Part shown: positions 46,854 to 57,219 of the stretch, in pieces
Position numbering within the stretch: position 1 is the first letter of the stretch
How the letters are laid out: every line of letters begins with the position of its first letter
Assembly (NCBI RefSeq): GCF_028890305.1
Contig: NZ_JARBXM010000001.1
Coordinates: forward strand, 622,501-686,500
Length of the DNA stretch: 64,000 nt
Direction: 5' to 3'
Origin: Candidatus Methanosphaera massiliense
Lineage (GTDB): Archaea > Methanobacteriota > Methanobacteria > Methanobacteriales > Methanobacteriaceae
Translations under genes and position numbers: made by a program
The notes under the pieces: generated by a model
Database searches by the model: none
Seen by the model: the letters and a program-made list of their open reading frames with translations, nothing else
What the model was told of the DNA's origin: nothing

Positions 46854-47807
46854 TTAGATAATAGCGCCTCTAGCAAGATAAGCTATTATAATACCTAATA
46901 ATCCGAAAAATAAACCAATACCCCATATAATATGAACAACTTGTTCCTCACGCATAGGTTTTTTAAGTATTGATCTAATCAATGAATTAAAACCACCAGG
47001 AGGAGCAATTAGTATTCCATTCTCCTTAACCTGAGTAGGCTTAAAGTTTTGACGTTCCATAACACCAGCGCTTCTAAATTTAAGAAAACCATCTACAATA
47101 TTAGGAATAAGAACAATAAGAGCAATAATTTTAACCCTACCAATAAATGCAATAATAGCAATACAGGCTCCAATAATTAAAGTTCCAACATCACCCGGGA
47201 AAACATTTGCAGGATACTTATTGTAGAATAAAAATGCTATAAGTGCACCTAACATTGAAAAAGAAATAATTGCAACGTCATACTTGTTCATAATAATACA
47301 TGAAAGTGTAAGTGATGTTAAAGCAATTACTCCAAGACCCGTTTCAATACCATTAAGTCCTGCTAACATATTAGTAAGATTTGAAGCAATTGAAACAGCA
47401 ATAGGTATGCTTAACATGTAGATAATACTAACATTAGGTGGAGTAACCCACATTATTGGAAGACCCGCAATCCATAATAATATCAGCTTCTCTTTAGAAG
47501 ATAACATTATTAAATCATCAACCATACCAATTATTCCAGTTAATAGAATAACTATCAGTGAAATAGTAAGCTGGGATTGCCATTCTGGACACAGATACAC
47601 TCCAACCATAAGGGCTATAGCAAAACCGAACAGTATACCAATACCACCCATTTCTGCTACTTCTGGCTTAGATATCTTATGAATATCTTTTCCAACAATT
47701 TTAGCTTTCTTCAGTCTTCTGATTAATGTAGGCATAACAGCAAAAGTAATAAGAAATGCTATTAATCCACATCCACCTGATATTAAGAGAAGCTCACTTT
47801 GAATCAA
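46854..47807 (-). CDS. MraY/WecA-like phospho-sugar transferase
   Basis: A 317-residue polytopic membrane protein of the GT-phosphotransferase family that transfers a sugar-1-phosphate from a UDP-sugar to a polyprenyl phosphate. It has about ten helices, and the motifs GMVDDLIMLSSKEK with the metal-binding DD, NMLAGLNGIETGLG and FPGDVGTLIIGACI are typical of MraY/WecA. It may make the first lipid-linked precursor for pseudomurein, S-layer or surface-glycan assembly. The start is TTG 47807 behind GGAGTGTAATTA. The double-HTH gene is directly upstream (three-base gap), which suggests control or co-transcription. Confidence 0.87.
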   Translation of the reverse strand: MIQSELLLISGGCGLIAFLITFAVMPTLIRRLKKAKIVGKDIHKISKPEVAEMGGIGILFGFAIALMVGVYLCPEWQSQLTISLIVILLTGIIGMVDDLIMLSSKEKLILLWIAGLPIMWVTPPNVSIIYMLSIPIAVSIASNLTNMLAGLNGIETGLGVIALTSLTLSCIIMNKYDVAIISFSMLGALIAFLFYNKYPANVFPGDVGTLIIGACIAIIAFIGRVKIIALIVLIPNIVDGFLKFRSAGVMERQNFKPTQVKENGILIAPPGGFNSLIRSILKKPMREEQVVHIIWGIGLFFGLLGIIIAYLARGAII

Positions 47808-47810
47808 TAA

Positions 47811-48296
47811 TTACACTCCTTCTTGTTTATTTTTTTTATTCTGTTCTAGTATGTAATAAACAGTTCTAACAGGTATATCTAGAGCTGAGGATATGTTTTT
47901 TACAGAAGTTCCCTCATTTTTCATTTTAATTATTTCTTTTTTTGTTTCATCAGAATACTTTGATTTAGGGCCTTGTTTAAGTTTTTTATTTTTAAGATAA
48001 TAAACAGTTTTAACATTGATATGTAAACGGTTTGCTATTGCTTTAGGATTAAGACCTGAGTCTAATAATTCATCTATTTTTTCTTTTAAAGAGTCATCAT
48101 ACTTTTTTGGTCTTCCTCTGTTTTCGATAACGGATATTGTTATCTCTAATTCGTTTAATGCGTCAATATATGTTTCGGAGGTTCTATCATATAAACTTTG
48201 AGGGCATTCTATTTCTTCTAGATCGGGATTGTCATTTAATAATTCAATAATTAATCTTGATGACAATGGTTTATCTACATGTACTTTAGAACTCAT
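47811..48296 (-). CDS. Double helix-turn-helix DNA-binding protein
   Basis: A 161-residue basic protein. Two resolvase-like HTH units follow a basic hinge ENRGRPKKYDD: LNPKAIANRLHINVKTVYYL (about 98-117) and TSVKNISSALDIPVRTVYYIL (about 134-154), each preceded by a GRPKKY/GPKSKY arm. The duplicated arm-plus-HTH design suggests binding to a direct repeat. No catalytic recombinase domain is present. It is three bases upstream of the MraY/WecA-like gene and likely regulates it. ATG 48296 follows GGTGAAGTATT. Confidence 0.75.
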   Translation of the reverse strand: MSSKVHVDKPLSSRLIIELLNDNPDLEEIECPQSLYDRTSETYIDALNELEITISVIENRGRPKKYDDSLKEKIDELLDSGLNPKAIANRLHINVKTVYYLKNKKLKQGPKSKYSDETKKEIIKMKNEGTSVKNISSALDIPVRTVYYILEQNKKNKQEGV

Positions 48297-48308
48297 AATA
48301 CTTCACCA

Positions 48309-49913
48309 TTACTTATTAATTATATCTAAGAATTTTTTAGCTTTCTTAGTTGATGGTTTTTCAATTTTTTGAAGTGTTTTTTTAGCATCAGTAGCTTCTT
48401 TTTTATCAACATATAGTAAATCAGCAGCTCTATTTAGTGATAACGTTGTTTTACTGTTTAAAGCAACAGCACCATAAGCTGCATGATTTGATTTTAAATG
48501 TAAATTTTTACGTTTAGTTTCTAATTCAGAATTATATTGGATAACATCCCTCATGTTTGGAATAACATCTATATTTTCACCATCGTCCTGTAATATTTGA
48601 ACGACGTCTCTTGGAAATTCATCATCAAATACTTTCATTTGATTATAATCAAGGGTAGGTCTAAGATTAGGGAATGGTCCTGAATAATTATTCCTTCTAT
48701 TTTCGGATGTTGTTAGATAATATTTAAAAATATCCCATCTAATAAGAGTGTGTGGTGTCTCAATATAATAATGTCTTTTTATTTCAGACTGTCTGTTAAG
48801 ATCTGATTTTAATTCACGATCTAATTCATGATTTTCATTAATGAGATTAGCTTTTTTGAGTTTAATGTATTTTAAATCTTCCTCTAAATCCATACGTTCT
48901 TCAGCGCCACGTGCTAATCTATTAGCATCCTTACGGGCTTCTTCAACTAATCGGTCATATGTTTTTATTTTGTCCATATTATGGATATGTTTTGGAATAA
49001 TATCATCAAGTTTTTTATTTACTATATTTTCTGAATATTGTAGATATGCTATAGCAAGAGCATTTTGCACATATTTATCATTTATTAATGATGGCTTTTT
49101 ATAGTGGAATTGAAGTAATTCTATGCGTACATTTGGACCATATCTTTTACGAAGTTCTAACTCATAGTTAGATTCGTCAGCATAGTCAATGTTCATTTTT
49201 TTACTTTTCCATTTACCAGTTCTTTCATCTTTTATTTTAGCAATTACAGTTATACTTTTTACACGTCCCCGTTTTTCCTGTTTCATAACCTTAATTATTT
49301 TACGGTATGCCTCGAGGCTGTAATTATTTAACTGTGATCGTTTAAGAAGATATTCTCCGCCTAATGGAAGATATTTAATCATATCTAAACGGTAAATTCC
49401 ATTACTATTAGGATTAAATATGAATTCATGTGAACCACATGTACATTCATAGTTTGTTACTTCAAAGTTTTCATCATAATTCAGAATACTTTCAAGAGTA
49501 TTTGTCTTATATTCCTGTCCACATTGTTTACATGTGATTTCAGCGTATTCTTCTAAGTGACCTATTGCTATCTTATGTGATGCAATAGCAGATTTTACCT
49601 GGTCGAGAATATTCTTCTTATTTGATGCTTTAATACGGAAATATTGAGCATGCCTTGACTGGTCATAGACGTCATCAGGAATAATTTCTTGATTACTATT
49701 ACCTTTTCCATATCTTTTCAAAGCACTATAAGGAGAAGTAAACCCTCTGATTTCCATTTTATTTCGAAGATCTTGTAATTTGTTAAGATTATTCTTAAGA
49801 TAGCTGTATATTTCTATAAAGCTATCAAAATCTTCAATGGATTCAGCTATTATGGGTTTATGCTGTATCTCTTTAAGAAACTTCTCACTCTGTGTCACTA
49901 AGAGTTCGCTCAT
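48309..49913 (-). CDS. DUF530-like protein next to metG
   Basis: A 534-residue cytoplasmic protein that resembles the archaeal DUF530 family, found beside metG in Methanobacteriales as I recall. A zinc-binding-like set of cysteines, CKQCGQEY near 136-143 and CTCGSHEF near 172-179, lies in the first third. The middle contains long charged helices with coiled-coil-like spacing. It overlaps metG by four bases (49910-49913), so translation is coupled. Function unknown; the metG link suggests a translation-related role but this is inferred. Confidence 0.65.
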   Translation of the reverse strand: MSELLVTQSEKFLKEIQHKPIIAESIEDFDSFIEIYSYLKNNLNKLQDLRNKMEIRGFTSPYSALKRYGKGNSNQEIIPDDVYDQSRHAQYFRIKASNKKNILDQVKSAIASHKIAIGHLEEYAEITCKQCGQEYKTNTLESILNYDENFEVTNYECTCGSHEFIFNPNSNGIYRLDMIKYLPLGGEYLLKRSQLNNYSLEAYRKIIKVMKQEKRGRVKSITVIAKIKDERTGKWKSKKMNIDYADESNYELELRKRYGPNVRIELLQFHYKKPSLINDKYVQNALAIAYLQYSENIVNKKLDDIIPKHIHNMDKIKTYDRLVEEARKDANRLARGAEERMDLEEDLKYIKLKKANLINENHELDRELKSDLNRQSEIKRHYYIETPHTLIRWDIFKYYLTTSENRRNNYSGPFPNLRPTLDYNQMKVFDDEFPRDVVQILQDDGENIDVIPNMRDVIQYNSELETKRKNLHLKSNHAAYGAVALNSKTTLSLNRAADLLYVDKKEATDAKKTLQKIEKPSTKKAKKFLDIINK

Positions 49914-51952
49914 TTTATATATTCACCAACATTTCCTTCTGTTGTTAAAAGTTCCATGCTATCAGTTGCTAGTAACATACCATTGGATTGTACTCCGAAT
50001 AGTTTTGCTGGTTTAAGGTTTGCAACTACTATTACTTTTCTGTCAATTATTTCATCAGGTGCATATTTCTTTGCAAGACCTGCTACAATTTGTCTTATTT
50101 CATCTCCAAGGTCTACTTGTAGTTTTAATAGGTTGTCTGATCCTTCAATTCTTTCTGCTTCTTTTACCTGTCCTACTACTAATTGTACCTTTCCGAATTC
50201 ATCTATTGATATTTGTTCGCTCATATTTTTTTCCTCTTTCTTATCTTTTTCTTTTTCTTCTTCTGCCTGTTCTAGTGCATATAATTTGTCTTTCTCTTCT
50301 TTTATTACTTTATCCTCTATTTTCTTAAATAAAGGTTTTGATTTTTTAATTTCATGTCCTGGTTCTAGGAATTCTTTTGATTCATCCCATTTTACTAATG
50401 GTCCTCTTTCATCAAATTCTGTGAATCCCTTGACATTCTCAACAGGCATACTTAGAACTTCTCTTATTTTCTGTGCACTTTCAGGTATGTATGGGGTTAA
50501 TATTACTGCTAATTCATGTACTAATTGGTTGGAAAGATATAAGCATGTTTTTGCACTTTCTATATCTTCTTTAACTCCTTTCCATGGTTTTTTATCATTG
50601 AAGTATTTATTTGCTTCTTTGGTTAATGTCATGATTTCCAGTAATCCATCACGGAATTCAAATTCTTCAATCTTTTCAGCTACAGTATCAGGTAATGCTT
50701 TGATTTTTGCTTCAAATTCTTTGTCTATTTCATCATATCTACCAGGTTCTGGTATTTTACCATCAAAGAATTTGTTTGTAAATGTAAATGTCCTGTGTAT
50801 GAAGTTACCAAGATTGTCTGTTAATTCATTATTTATTCTTCTCTGGAAGTCATCCCATGAGAAATCAGTGTCTTTGCTTAAGGGTGCATTAATTACCATG
50901 TAATATCTGAGTAAATCACTATCAAATTTTTCTAGGAAATCTTTTACCCAGATAACCCATCCTCGACTTGTTGACATTTTCTGTCCTTCAAGTGAAAGGT
51001 ATCCTCCACCTACTACTGAGTATGGTAGTTTCCAGTCATGTCCCATTAACATACTTGGCCAGAAAATGGTATGATGATATATAATATCTTTTCCTATGAA
51101 GTGTACAGTTTTATCATCCCAGTATTCCTTCCAATCCAGTCCATGTTCTTTTGCCCATGCACCTGCTGATGATTGATAACCTACGAATGCTTCTGCCCAT
51201 ACATATAATACTTTACCTTCTGCTCCTTCAAGAGGTACAGGAATTCCCCAATTCATATCACGGGTCATAACCCAATCCTTTAAACCATCTTTTATCCATT
51301 CTTTTGCAAAATTTTTAATATTAGAAGATAAATGGTCATTGTTAGATATCCATTCACGGAGAGGTTCTTCAAATTCATGTAATTTAAAGTAATACTGTTC
51401 TGATTGTTGAACATGTGGTGTTCCATCACATATTAAACAATGAGGCTCTTTAAGTTCTGTAGGATTTAAATGACGTCCACATACTTCACATTGATCTCCT
51501 CTTGCTTCACTATCACAATATGGACATATTCCCTCAACATATCTATCAGGTAGACTACGTTGACATGTATCACAATATAACTGGTCAATCTTCTTTTCAT
51601 AAATGTATCCTTTATCATATAATGTTTTGAAGAAGTCTTGTGCCATTTCATAATGTAATTCATCGGTAGTTCTTCTAAAGCTATCGAGTGAAATATTACA
51701 TGCTTTAAGGTCATCTTCTATTACTTTATGATAATAAGTTGCTATATCTATAGGATCTTTATTTTCCTGTTCAGCCCTTACCGCAATAGGTGTCCCATGT
51801 TCATCACTAGAACATACCATTACAGTATCTACGCCATTCATTCTATTAAATCTAGCATAGATGTCTGCTGGAATATAGGTAGAACGTAGATGTCCTAAGT
51901 GACAAGGACCATTTGCATATGGTAATGCACATGATATAAATAATTTACTCAT
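49910..51952 (-). CDS. metG: Methionyl-tRNA synthetase with C-terminal tRNA-binding domain
   Basis: Class I aminoacyl-tRNA synthetase charging tRNA-Met. HIGH-like PYANGPCHLGHL is at 11-22, and zinc knuckle pairs CDTC, CPYC, CEVC and CLIC lie in the 140-195 region. WVWAEAFVGY-like segments surround the Met pocket, and KMSTSRGWV is the KMSKS loop. After the anticodon-binding helices, a Lys/Glu-rich linker joins a C-terminal EMAPII/Trbp111-like OB domain (KVQLVVGQVKEAER to the end). It has 680 residues from ATG 51952, whose ribosome site GGAG is in the preceding codons; an ATG at 51976 has none. The upstream spacer is divergent to priL. Confidence 0.97.
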   Translation of the reverse strand: MSKLFISCALPYANGPCHLGHLRSTYIPADIYARFNRMNGVDTVMVCSSDEHGTPIAVRAEQENKDPIDIATYYHKVIEDDLKACNISLDSFRRTTDELHYEMAQDFFKTLYDKGYIYEKKIDQLYCDTCQRSLPDRYVEGICPYCDSEARGDQCEVCGRHLNPTELKEPHCLICDGTPHVQQSEQYYFKLHEFEEPLREWISNNDHLSSNIKNFAKEWIKDGLKDWVMTRDMNWGIPVPLEGAEGKVLYVWAEAFVGYQSSAGAWAKEHGLDWKEYWDDKTVHFIGKDIIYHHTIFWPSMLMGHDWKLPYSVVGGGYLSLEGQKMSTSRGWVIWVKDFLEKFDSDLLRYYMVINAPLSKDTDFSWDDFQRRINNELTDNLGNFIHRTFTFTNKFFDGKIPEPGRYDEIDKEFEAKIKALPDTVAEKIEEFEFRDGLLEIMTLTKEANKYFNDKKPWKGVKEDIESAKTCLYLSNQLVHELAVILTPYIPESAQKIREVLSMPVENVKGFTEFDERGPLVKWDESKEFLEPGHEIKKSKPLFKKIEDKVIKEEKDKLYALEQAEEEKEKDKKEEKNMSEQISIDEFGKVQLVVGQVKEAERIEGSDNLLKLQVDLGDEIRQIVAGLAKKYAPDEIIDRKVIVVANLKPAKLFGVQSNGMLLATDSMELLTTEGNVGEYIK

Positions 51953-52267
51953 TTTTTTTAATTCTCCATACTTCATTTTACATTATTATTAAATATAATG
52001 TGTAATTTCTATAATAAAATAATCAATAATCAATTTTTAAGTATAATTATTATATAAACTCGTTATTCTTCTCTTATTCTTTAATTTAATCTAATTTCTT
52101 TATTTAGAGTAAATATAATTAATTCCAATTAAGGATAATAAGATATTATTAATATTTATATATGTTTTTAATCATTTATTTATTTTACTAGATAATACTT
52201 TTAACACCTAAAGTGAAAAAATCAGTATATAATTATTACTACAATAGATTATAGATATTATATTATC
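51953..52267. other. Divergent promoter region between metG and priL
   Basis: This 315-base AT-rich spacer shows no open frame or RNA. GTATATAATT at 52225-52234 lies 38 bases before the priL ATG and is a probable TATA box, giving a short leader of about 12 bases. A minus-strand promoter for metG is expected in the left half but no single box stands out. Confidence 0.45.
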
Positions 52268-53629
52268 ATGATAAAGACTTCATTTATAAATCCATTTAGC
52301 AGTGATGCTAAAGAAATTGTAAGTAAACTAGGACAAATTGATAAACTAGACACTCAAGAGGCTAATTTAATAAATATCATCAATCACACACATGGACAAA
52401 TATTAGACCGTTCTGCAAAAATACCAGAAACAATAAAACAACTAGCAATACGTAAATATGAATGGTATCTTTACAGGAAAACAGATAAATTTGATGAAAA
52501 AAGATACGAATACCTTTTTAATCCGGATATCTATGAATATGATGTAGTATCATTTTATCTTTTATGTCAAGCAGTAGCAATAGGATACGGTCCGGATAGT
52601 CATGAGACAAAACAAGTAATAGACATGGAAAAAGAACTTATCAATCAAAGACTAGAAAAAATAAAGATAGAACCTAACGACTTCCAGGAAAGCTTCCTGA
52701 GAAAAACATTAAACCAACTAATAGATACAAACAACACATACTGGGTAAATCTAAAAGAAGTACTAGAACAAGGAGAATTAGATCTTAATAAACTATTATT
52801 AGTTAATGGTAGAGTAATAATAGAATACGAGGACTTCATGGAAGAATATGGAAACCTAATAGAACATAGAGACCCACGTACAATGTATGAAGTAACATGT
52901 GGAGTAGAACTTAAATCACGACTACTGAAAAGCTTAATAATGTTACATACAAAAAACTACATTAAAACAGTATCTGAAATGTCAAAAAGGATGGTTGAAC
53001 CAAATCCATTAATGCAGGACATATCACAGAGCCTTAAAGAAATTCAACTTAAAGCACAGGAAGCAAGATATGGTGGTAAAGCAGGTTCAATCTTCGCAGA
53101 TAATCAGCCAGTAACATATGAAATGGAAGCATTTCCACCATGTGTACGTAAATGTATGCGTGGAATAAAAAGTGGTGGACGTAATGATGCAATAGTACTA
53201 TTTCTCACACCATTCATTTCATATGCAAGATTATATCCGGGAATATTCTCACAGGAAGGCACGGTTAAAGTATCTGATGTAGATCCGTCACTAGAAATAA
53301 CACATAATGAAGTAATTCCTATGATTTATGATGCTGCAGAAGCTTGTAGTCCACCATTATTTAAAGACCAGCCTCAAGAAAAGATTAATATTAACTCTAA
53401 ATTAGGCTTTGGAATGCATGAAGAATTAAAATTAGAGAGTGAGGGAGAAACACAATGGTATACTCCTATGAGTTGTGAAAAAATAAAATTACACATGCCA
53501 AGCTTATGTACGCCTAATGTAGACTGTAAAAAAATAGGAAATCCCCTCACATACTATAATCGTAAACGAAAACTAATGAAACGAGATAATAAAAATAACA
53601 AAGGGCAGGTGAATAATAATGGAAATTGA
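52268..53629 (+). CDS. priL: DNA primase large subunit
   Basis: Regulatory subunit of the archaeal/eukaryotic-type primase. The 453-residue protein has an alpha-helical N-terminal part and a C-terminal iron-sulfur domain. Candidate cluster ligands are Cys292 (PPCVRKC), Cys360 (AACSPPLF), Cys403 or Cys414 and Cys420. The start ATG 52268 has no ribosome site. The stop overlaps the start of priS by 11 bases (53619-53629), so the two subunits are coupled. The order large-then-small is shared with other Methanobacteriales by recall. Confidence 0.92.
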   Translation: MIKTSFINPFSSDAKEIVSKLGQIDKLDTQEANLINIINHTHGQILDRSAKIPETIKQLAIRKYEWYLYRKTDKFDEKRYEYLFNPDIYEYDVVSFYLLCQAVAIGYGPDSHETKQVIDMEKELINQRLEKIKIEPNDFQESFLRKTLNQLIDTNNTYWVNLKEVLEQGELDLNKLLLVNGRVIIEYEDFMEEYGNLIEHRDPRTMYEVTCGVELKSRLLKSLIMLHTKNYIKTVSEMSKRMVEPNPLMQDISQSLKEIQLKAQEARYGGKAGSIFADNQPVTYEMEAFPPCVRKCMRGIKSGGRNDAIVLFLTPFISYARLYPGIFSQEGTVKVSDVDPSLEITHNEVIPMIYDAAEACSPPLFKDQPQEKININSKLGFGMHEELKLESEGETQWYTPMSCEKIKLHMPSLCTPNVDCKKIGNPLTYYNRKRKLMKRDNKNNKGQVNNNGN

Positions 53630-54590
53630 ACTTAAACCTGCATCAAAATATGAACGTAGAATATTCTATAAAGAGGAATGGAATGTTAAAGATGTTCCAG
53701 ACTTTATAATTGATTCAATAACAAGTAGAGAATTTGGATTTGATCATTATGGTCAAGGACCAAATGATAGATATAAAACATTTCCAGATGCTCTAAGATT
53801 AAAACGTTTTATTAAAGTAAAACAACCATTTGCAGCATATTGTTCTGTTGCTTTTTATGAAAAACCAAAACAGAGAAAAGGATGGCAACAATCAGAACTA
53901 GTCTTTGATGTAGATGCAAAGGATATACCAATAAGAACATGTGACTGTAAAGAAGGAGAAGTATGTGATAAATGCTTAAATCAAGCAAAAGACATTGTTT
54001 TAATGATAAAAGATGTTCTTAATGATGATTTCGGGCTTAATAATATTAACATGGTGTACTCTGGAAGAGGATATCACGTGAGAGTGCTTGATGAGGAAGT
54101 GATGGATGCTTCCAGTGACCTTAGAGGACAAATTGTACAGTATGTTATAGGTGCAAAAGAGCCAGATTTAACAAATAATCTTGGATTTAATAACTTACAG
54201 CATTTCATCATACCTTATGGTTATCCATATAATTTCACAAGATGGGCAAAATACACAATACTTCATCTTACAAAGGATTCAGAACTAGATAATGTAAATA
54301 AAAAACTATTGCGTGATGTATTAAAGGAAAGACATTTCCTTGAAGAAGATTCATGGGGATTATTTAGGGTTAACATTGGTCCTATAAGATATAAAAGGTT
54401 AATAAGTGCTGTTGCCCGTGTAAATATGGGTATTACAGATACAAAAGTTTCCATTGACTTAAAACGTATATTACGTCTTCCATCTACATTACACTCTAAA
54501 GTAAGTATGAAATCAACACTTATTAAAAATATTGAAACTTTTGACCCATTTGATGATGCAGTACCTCAATTTGTATATGACCGTAAATAA
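53619..54590 (+). CDS. priS: DNA primase small (catalytic) subunit
   Basis: Catalytic subunit that synthesises RNA/DNA primers. The 323-residue protein has the metal-binding VFDVDAKD with Asp97 and Asp99. A zinc motif with Cys108, 110, 116 and 119 follows, and SGRGYHVRV at 148-156 is the nucleotide-binding segment. It belongs to the AEP superfamily. ATG 53619 lies within the end of priL with the ribosome site GGGCAGGTGA upstream. The stop is eight bases from the convergent cca stop. Expected partners: PriL and the replisome. Confidence 0.95.
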   Translation: MEIELKPASKYERRIFYKEEWNVKDVPDFIIDSITSREFGFDHYGQGPNDRYKTFPDALRLKRFIKVKQPFAAYCSVAFYEKPKQRKGWQQSELVFDVDAKDIPIRTCDCKEGEVCDKCLNQAKDIVLMIKDVLNDDFGLNNINMVYSGRGYHVRVLDEEVMDASSDLRGQIVQYVIGAKEPDLTNNLGFNNLQHFIIPYGYPYNFTRWAKYTILHLTKDSELDNVNKKLLRDVLKERHFLEEDSWGLFRVNIGPIRYKRLISAVARVNMGITDTKVSIDLKRILRLPSTLHSKVSMKSTLIKNIETFDPFDDAVPQFVYDRK

Positions 54591-54597
54591 AATGGAA

Positions 54598-55965
54598 TTA
54601 ACGTTCTAATAGATAATTTGGATGTAAATACAGGTATAACTCTGACATATCATCCTGTTTTTCTATGAATTCGTTAATTTTCATTAACTGGTAGTTATCC
54701 AGTATTTCCTTTTTTATATTTTTTCCAAGTTTTAATATACTCATGTTCTCTTCTTTTAGTATATCATGTATCATATCATCCACGTTAACATATTTACGGT
54801 TACTTAATACTATCCATTTATTGTTATGAATATATGCTTCTGGATATTTCTTTTTAAAGCTATTACTATTTTTCTCATCCTGGATTAGTGGACCATGATG
54901 TATCTTAACATTGCTTAGAGTATCAACATCATATTCTAGGATGATATTTGCCGTATTATCTTTTGTGATATAATATCCTTTTTCTAGTAATCTGAAATCA
55001 TACATCTTTGAGACCTTTTCCAATGAGTTCATAGTCTTATTTACCTGTGGATAAATAACATCTGTTGGTAGGTCGGGCACATTAAATGATAAAACATAGC
55101 AATGTGTACCTCTAGTATTGAATATGTTTATTAAATCCTTGTCTGATGTGCATATGGTTCTATCCTGGAAGTACTCTATACTTGGATTAGCCAGGTAATT
55201 ACGTGCTGCTACAATAAATTCTGATAATTTTTGCATAGATAGTGCAGCAGCCACATTTCTATTTGCATCTACTGGATCAATTGCTATTAAGGGGTCTTTA
55301 TAGTTATCACAGGTACCATAATCTTCAATATCAATATGAAATTTCATATGCCAATTATTAGCAGCTTCCTTTATTACATTGATAAATGAATGATATTTTA
55401 GTATTAATATTTCACAGAGATAACCAGAAAATCCGCTTACCTTATAGTTTGCTCCATACGTGTTTATTGACGTCATGAATTTCTTAAGTAATAATACTTC
55501 ATCAGCTTCTTTGTCTGTAAGATGTTTTTGAACATAATCTGTGTGTAGTATGGTACGGTCTACAGCAGATTTTAGTTGACTTGCATCTTTTATATGATAG
55601 CAAGGTACAAAATCTATCTCATAGCCGTCTATTAATCCTGTGATATAAGGGTGTGATGCATATCTCTTCTCAGATTTACCATGAACCTTGTTAATACAAT
55701 ACTGTCCGAATTCAAGGCCATATTCTTTAAGCTCATCATCAGAGTAACTAAGTGGAAAAGTCATGAATATGTCAATATCTGCTTTGTTTTTAAGTGATGT
55801 TTTCTTAGCCATAGAACCTACAAGTCTACAATCAATATCTACGCCTTTACTATTAGCATATTCTAGTATTATGTTTATAAGCTTATCCGAGAAATCTATT
55901 ATCTTTTTTCTTTCAGTAGCAGTTGGTTTGATTGTATCTAGTATTTTATCGTAAATATGTATCAC
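54598..55965 (-). CDS. cca: CCA-adding tRNA nucleotidyltransferase (archaeal class I)
   Basis: Adds CCA to tRNA 3' ends, which is needed because the tRNA gene here lacks CCA. The 455-residue enzyme has the class I signature GSMAKKTSLKNKADIDIF: Gly50-Ser51 and Asp63/Asp65, followed by YEIDFVPCYH, with the third carboxylate in the same strand. It has the archaeal tail domains. In-frame GTG 55963-55965 lies inside the ribosome site AGGTGAT. ATT 55954-55956, six bases after GGTG, is another possible start. I give the outer bound. Confidence 0.9.
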   Translation of the reverse strand: MIHIYDKILDTIKPTATERKKIIDFSDKLINIILEYANSKGVDIDCRLVGSMAKKTSLKNKADIDIFMTFPLSYSDDELKEYGLEFGQYCINKVHGKSEKRYASHPYITGLIDGYEIDFVPCYHIKDASQLKSAVDRTILHTDYVQKHLTDKEADEVLLLKKFMTSINTYGANYKVSGFSGYLCEILILKYHSFINVIKEAANNWHMKFHIDIEDYGTCDNYKDPLIAIDPVDANRNVAAALSMQKLSEFIVAARNYLANPSIEYFQDRTICTSDKDLINIFNTRGTHCYVLSFNVPDLPTDVIYPQVNKTMNSLEKVSKMYDFRLLEKGYYITKDNTANIILEYDVDTLSNVKIHHGPLIQDEKNSNSFKKKYPEAYIHNNKWIVLSNRKYVNVDDMIHDILKEENMSILKLGKNIKKEILDNYQLMKINEFIEKQDDMSELYLYLHPNYLLER

Positions 55966-56040
55966 CTATAATTATTTTAGTAAAACAAGTTTAATTTGGT
56001 GTTGAAAAAAAAATTTAAAAAGAAAATTTAATTAGTTGTT

Positions 56041-56616
56041 TTATATTTTTTTAGCACTTACAATAGTTATTGGATTTAATGCTTTCATCATAACTCCACG
56101 GTCTAATAGGTGACCTCGAGATACTGTTATGTTAACAACCTCTGGCTTTGCACCTAATTCTTTTAGCATGTGAACACTGTCAGTTGCTGTTTCTAGAACT
56201 ATTGAAGTAATAATAATACGTCCACCAATTGGTAGTTTAAGATATCCTGTTTCGATAATGTTCTGAAGATTACCTCCACTTCCCCCTATCATTAATTTAG
56301 TAAAGTCTTCTATATTATCTAATGCTTTTAGACCTTCATCTTCTATTAATTCAACTTTGTTTTGAAGTCCGAATTTCTCAAGATTTTTTCTGGTAGTTTC
56401 TATTGCATCAGGATTCATGTCGATACTGTATACTTTTTTGGCACGTTTTGCAAATTCTAGGGTTAATCCGCCGGTACCACATCCAACATCAACTACAACA
56501 TCTTCATCGGTTAATCGTACTTTACTAATAACAAGTGCTCTTATTTCTTCCTTTGTAGGTCCTGGTACTTTTTTTGTTTTGATGAATTCATCATCGGGTG
56601 TTATTTCGAAATACAT
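56041..56616 (-). CDS. cbiT: Cobalt-precorrin-7 C15-methyltransferase (decarboxylating) CbiT
   Basis: SAM-dependent methyltransferase of the anaerobic corrinoid pathway, methylating C15 with loss of the acetate carboxylate. The 191-residue protein has VVVDVGCGTGGLTLEFA (motif I, about 40-56), YSIDMNPDAIETTRKNL and LMIGGSGGN (about 108-116), a segment typical of CbiT. ATG 56616 follows AGGAGAATTTTAA. cbiL lies ~50 kb away at 5470. Confidence 0.92.
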   Translation of the reverse strand: MYFEITPDDEFIKTKKVPGPTKEEIRALVISKVRLTDEDVVVDVGCGTGGLTLEFAKRAKKVYSIDMNPDAIETTRKNLEKFGLQNKVELIEDEGLKALDNIEDFTKLMIGGSGGNLQNIIETGYLKLPIGGRIIITSIVLETATDSVHMLKELGAKPEVVNITVSRGHLLDRGVMMKALNPITIVSAKKI

Positions 56617-56654
56617 TTAAAATTCTCCTAAAATTATTATATGTTATTATTAAG

Positions 56655-57209
56655 TTATTGTTTCCATTTTGTAAATAGATTATTATTAATATCAAGTATA
56701 TCGAAAATTTTTCCTATAATAAAATCAATCTGGTCATCAATTGTTTTAGGTTTATGATAGAATCCAGGCATAGGTGGTAGGATTATTCCACCTTCTCTAC
56801 TAATATTCACCATATTTTCTAGATGTATAGTACGTAAGGGAGTTTCACGAGGTACAATGATAAGTTTTCTTCTTTCTTTTAGTGTTACATCAGCAACACG
56901 ATTTATAGTATTATCTGCATAACCATTACTTATTGCTGATACAGTTTTCATACTTGCTGGTATGATTATAGTAGCATCAAATTTAAATGAACCACTATTA
57001 ATTATAGCACTAAGGTCATCTTCATCATAAAAGAAGCTTGCTATAGATTCAACATCCTTAACGGAGTAGTCTGTTTCATATTCTATGATGTCCTTTGCTA
57101 TGTTGGATATCACAAGATGTGTTTCAATTTCCTTCTTTTTTAATTCTTCTAGTAATCTAATTCCATAGATTACTCCACTAGCACCTGTTATGCATACTAC
57201 TATTTTCAT
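56655..57209 (-). CDS. ubiX: Flavin prenyltransferase UbiX
   Basis: Makes prenylated FMN, the cofactor for UbiD-type decarboxylases. The 184-residue flavoprotein starts VVCITGASGVIYGIRLLEEL with the FMN-binding GASG. ATIIPASMKTVSAISNGYADN provides the active-site region, and VPRETPLRTIHLENM (about 120-134) binds the phosphate of DMAP, all characteristic. Of the two ATGs at 57215 and 57209, the second is eight bases after GAGG, the first only two, so 57209 is chosen. The gene sits between thpR and cbiT with very short gaps. No ubiD gene lies in the window. Confidence 0.93.
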   Translation of the reverse strand: MKIVVCITGASGVIYGIRLLEELKKKEIETHLVISNIAKDIIEYETDYSVKDVESIASFFYDEDDLSAIINSGSFKFDATIIIPASMKTVSAISNGYADNTINRVADVTLKERRKLIIVPRETPLRTIHLENMVNISREGGIILPPMPGFYHKPKTIDDQIDFIIGKIFDILDINNNLFTKWKQ

Positions 57210-57219
57210 TTTCATTGCC

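Noticed and set aside
49956-50903. 315-codon antisense open frame opposite metG
   Set aside because: The sense strand encodes a clear MetRS. The antisense translation is Ser/Leu-rich shadow sequence with no ribosome site.
52020-52060. Repeated AATCAAT-like short motif before priL
   Set aside because: It is too short and A/T-biased to separate from background in this spacer.
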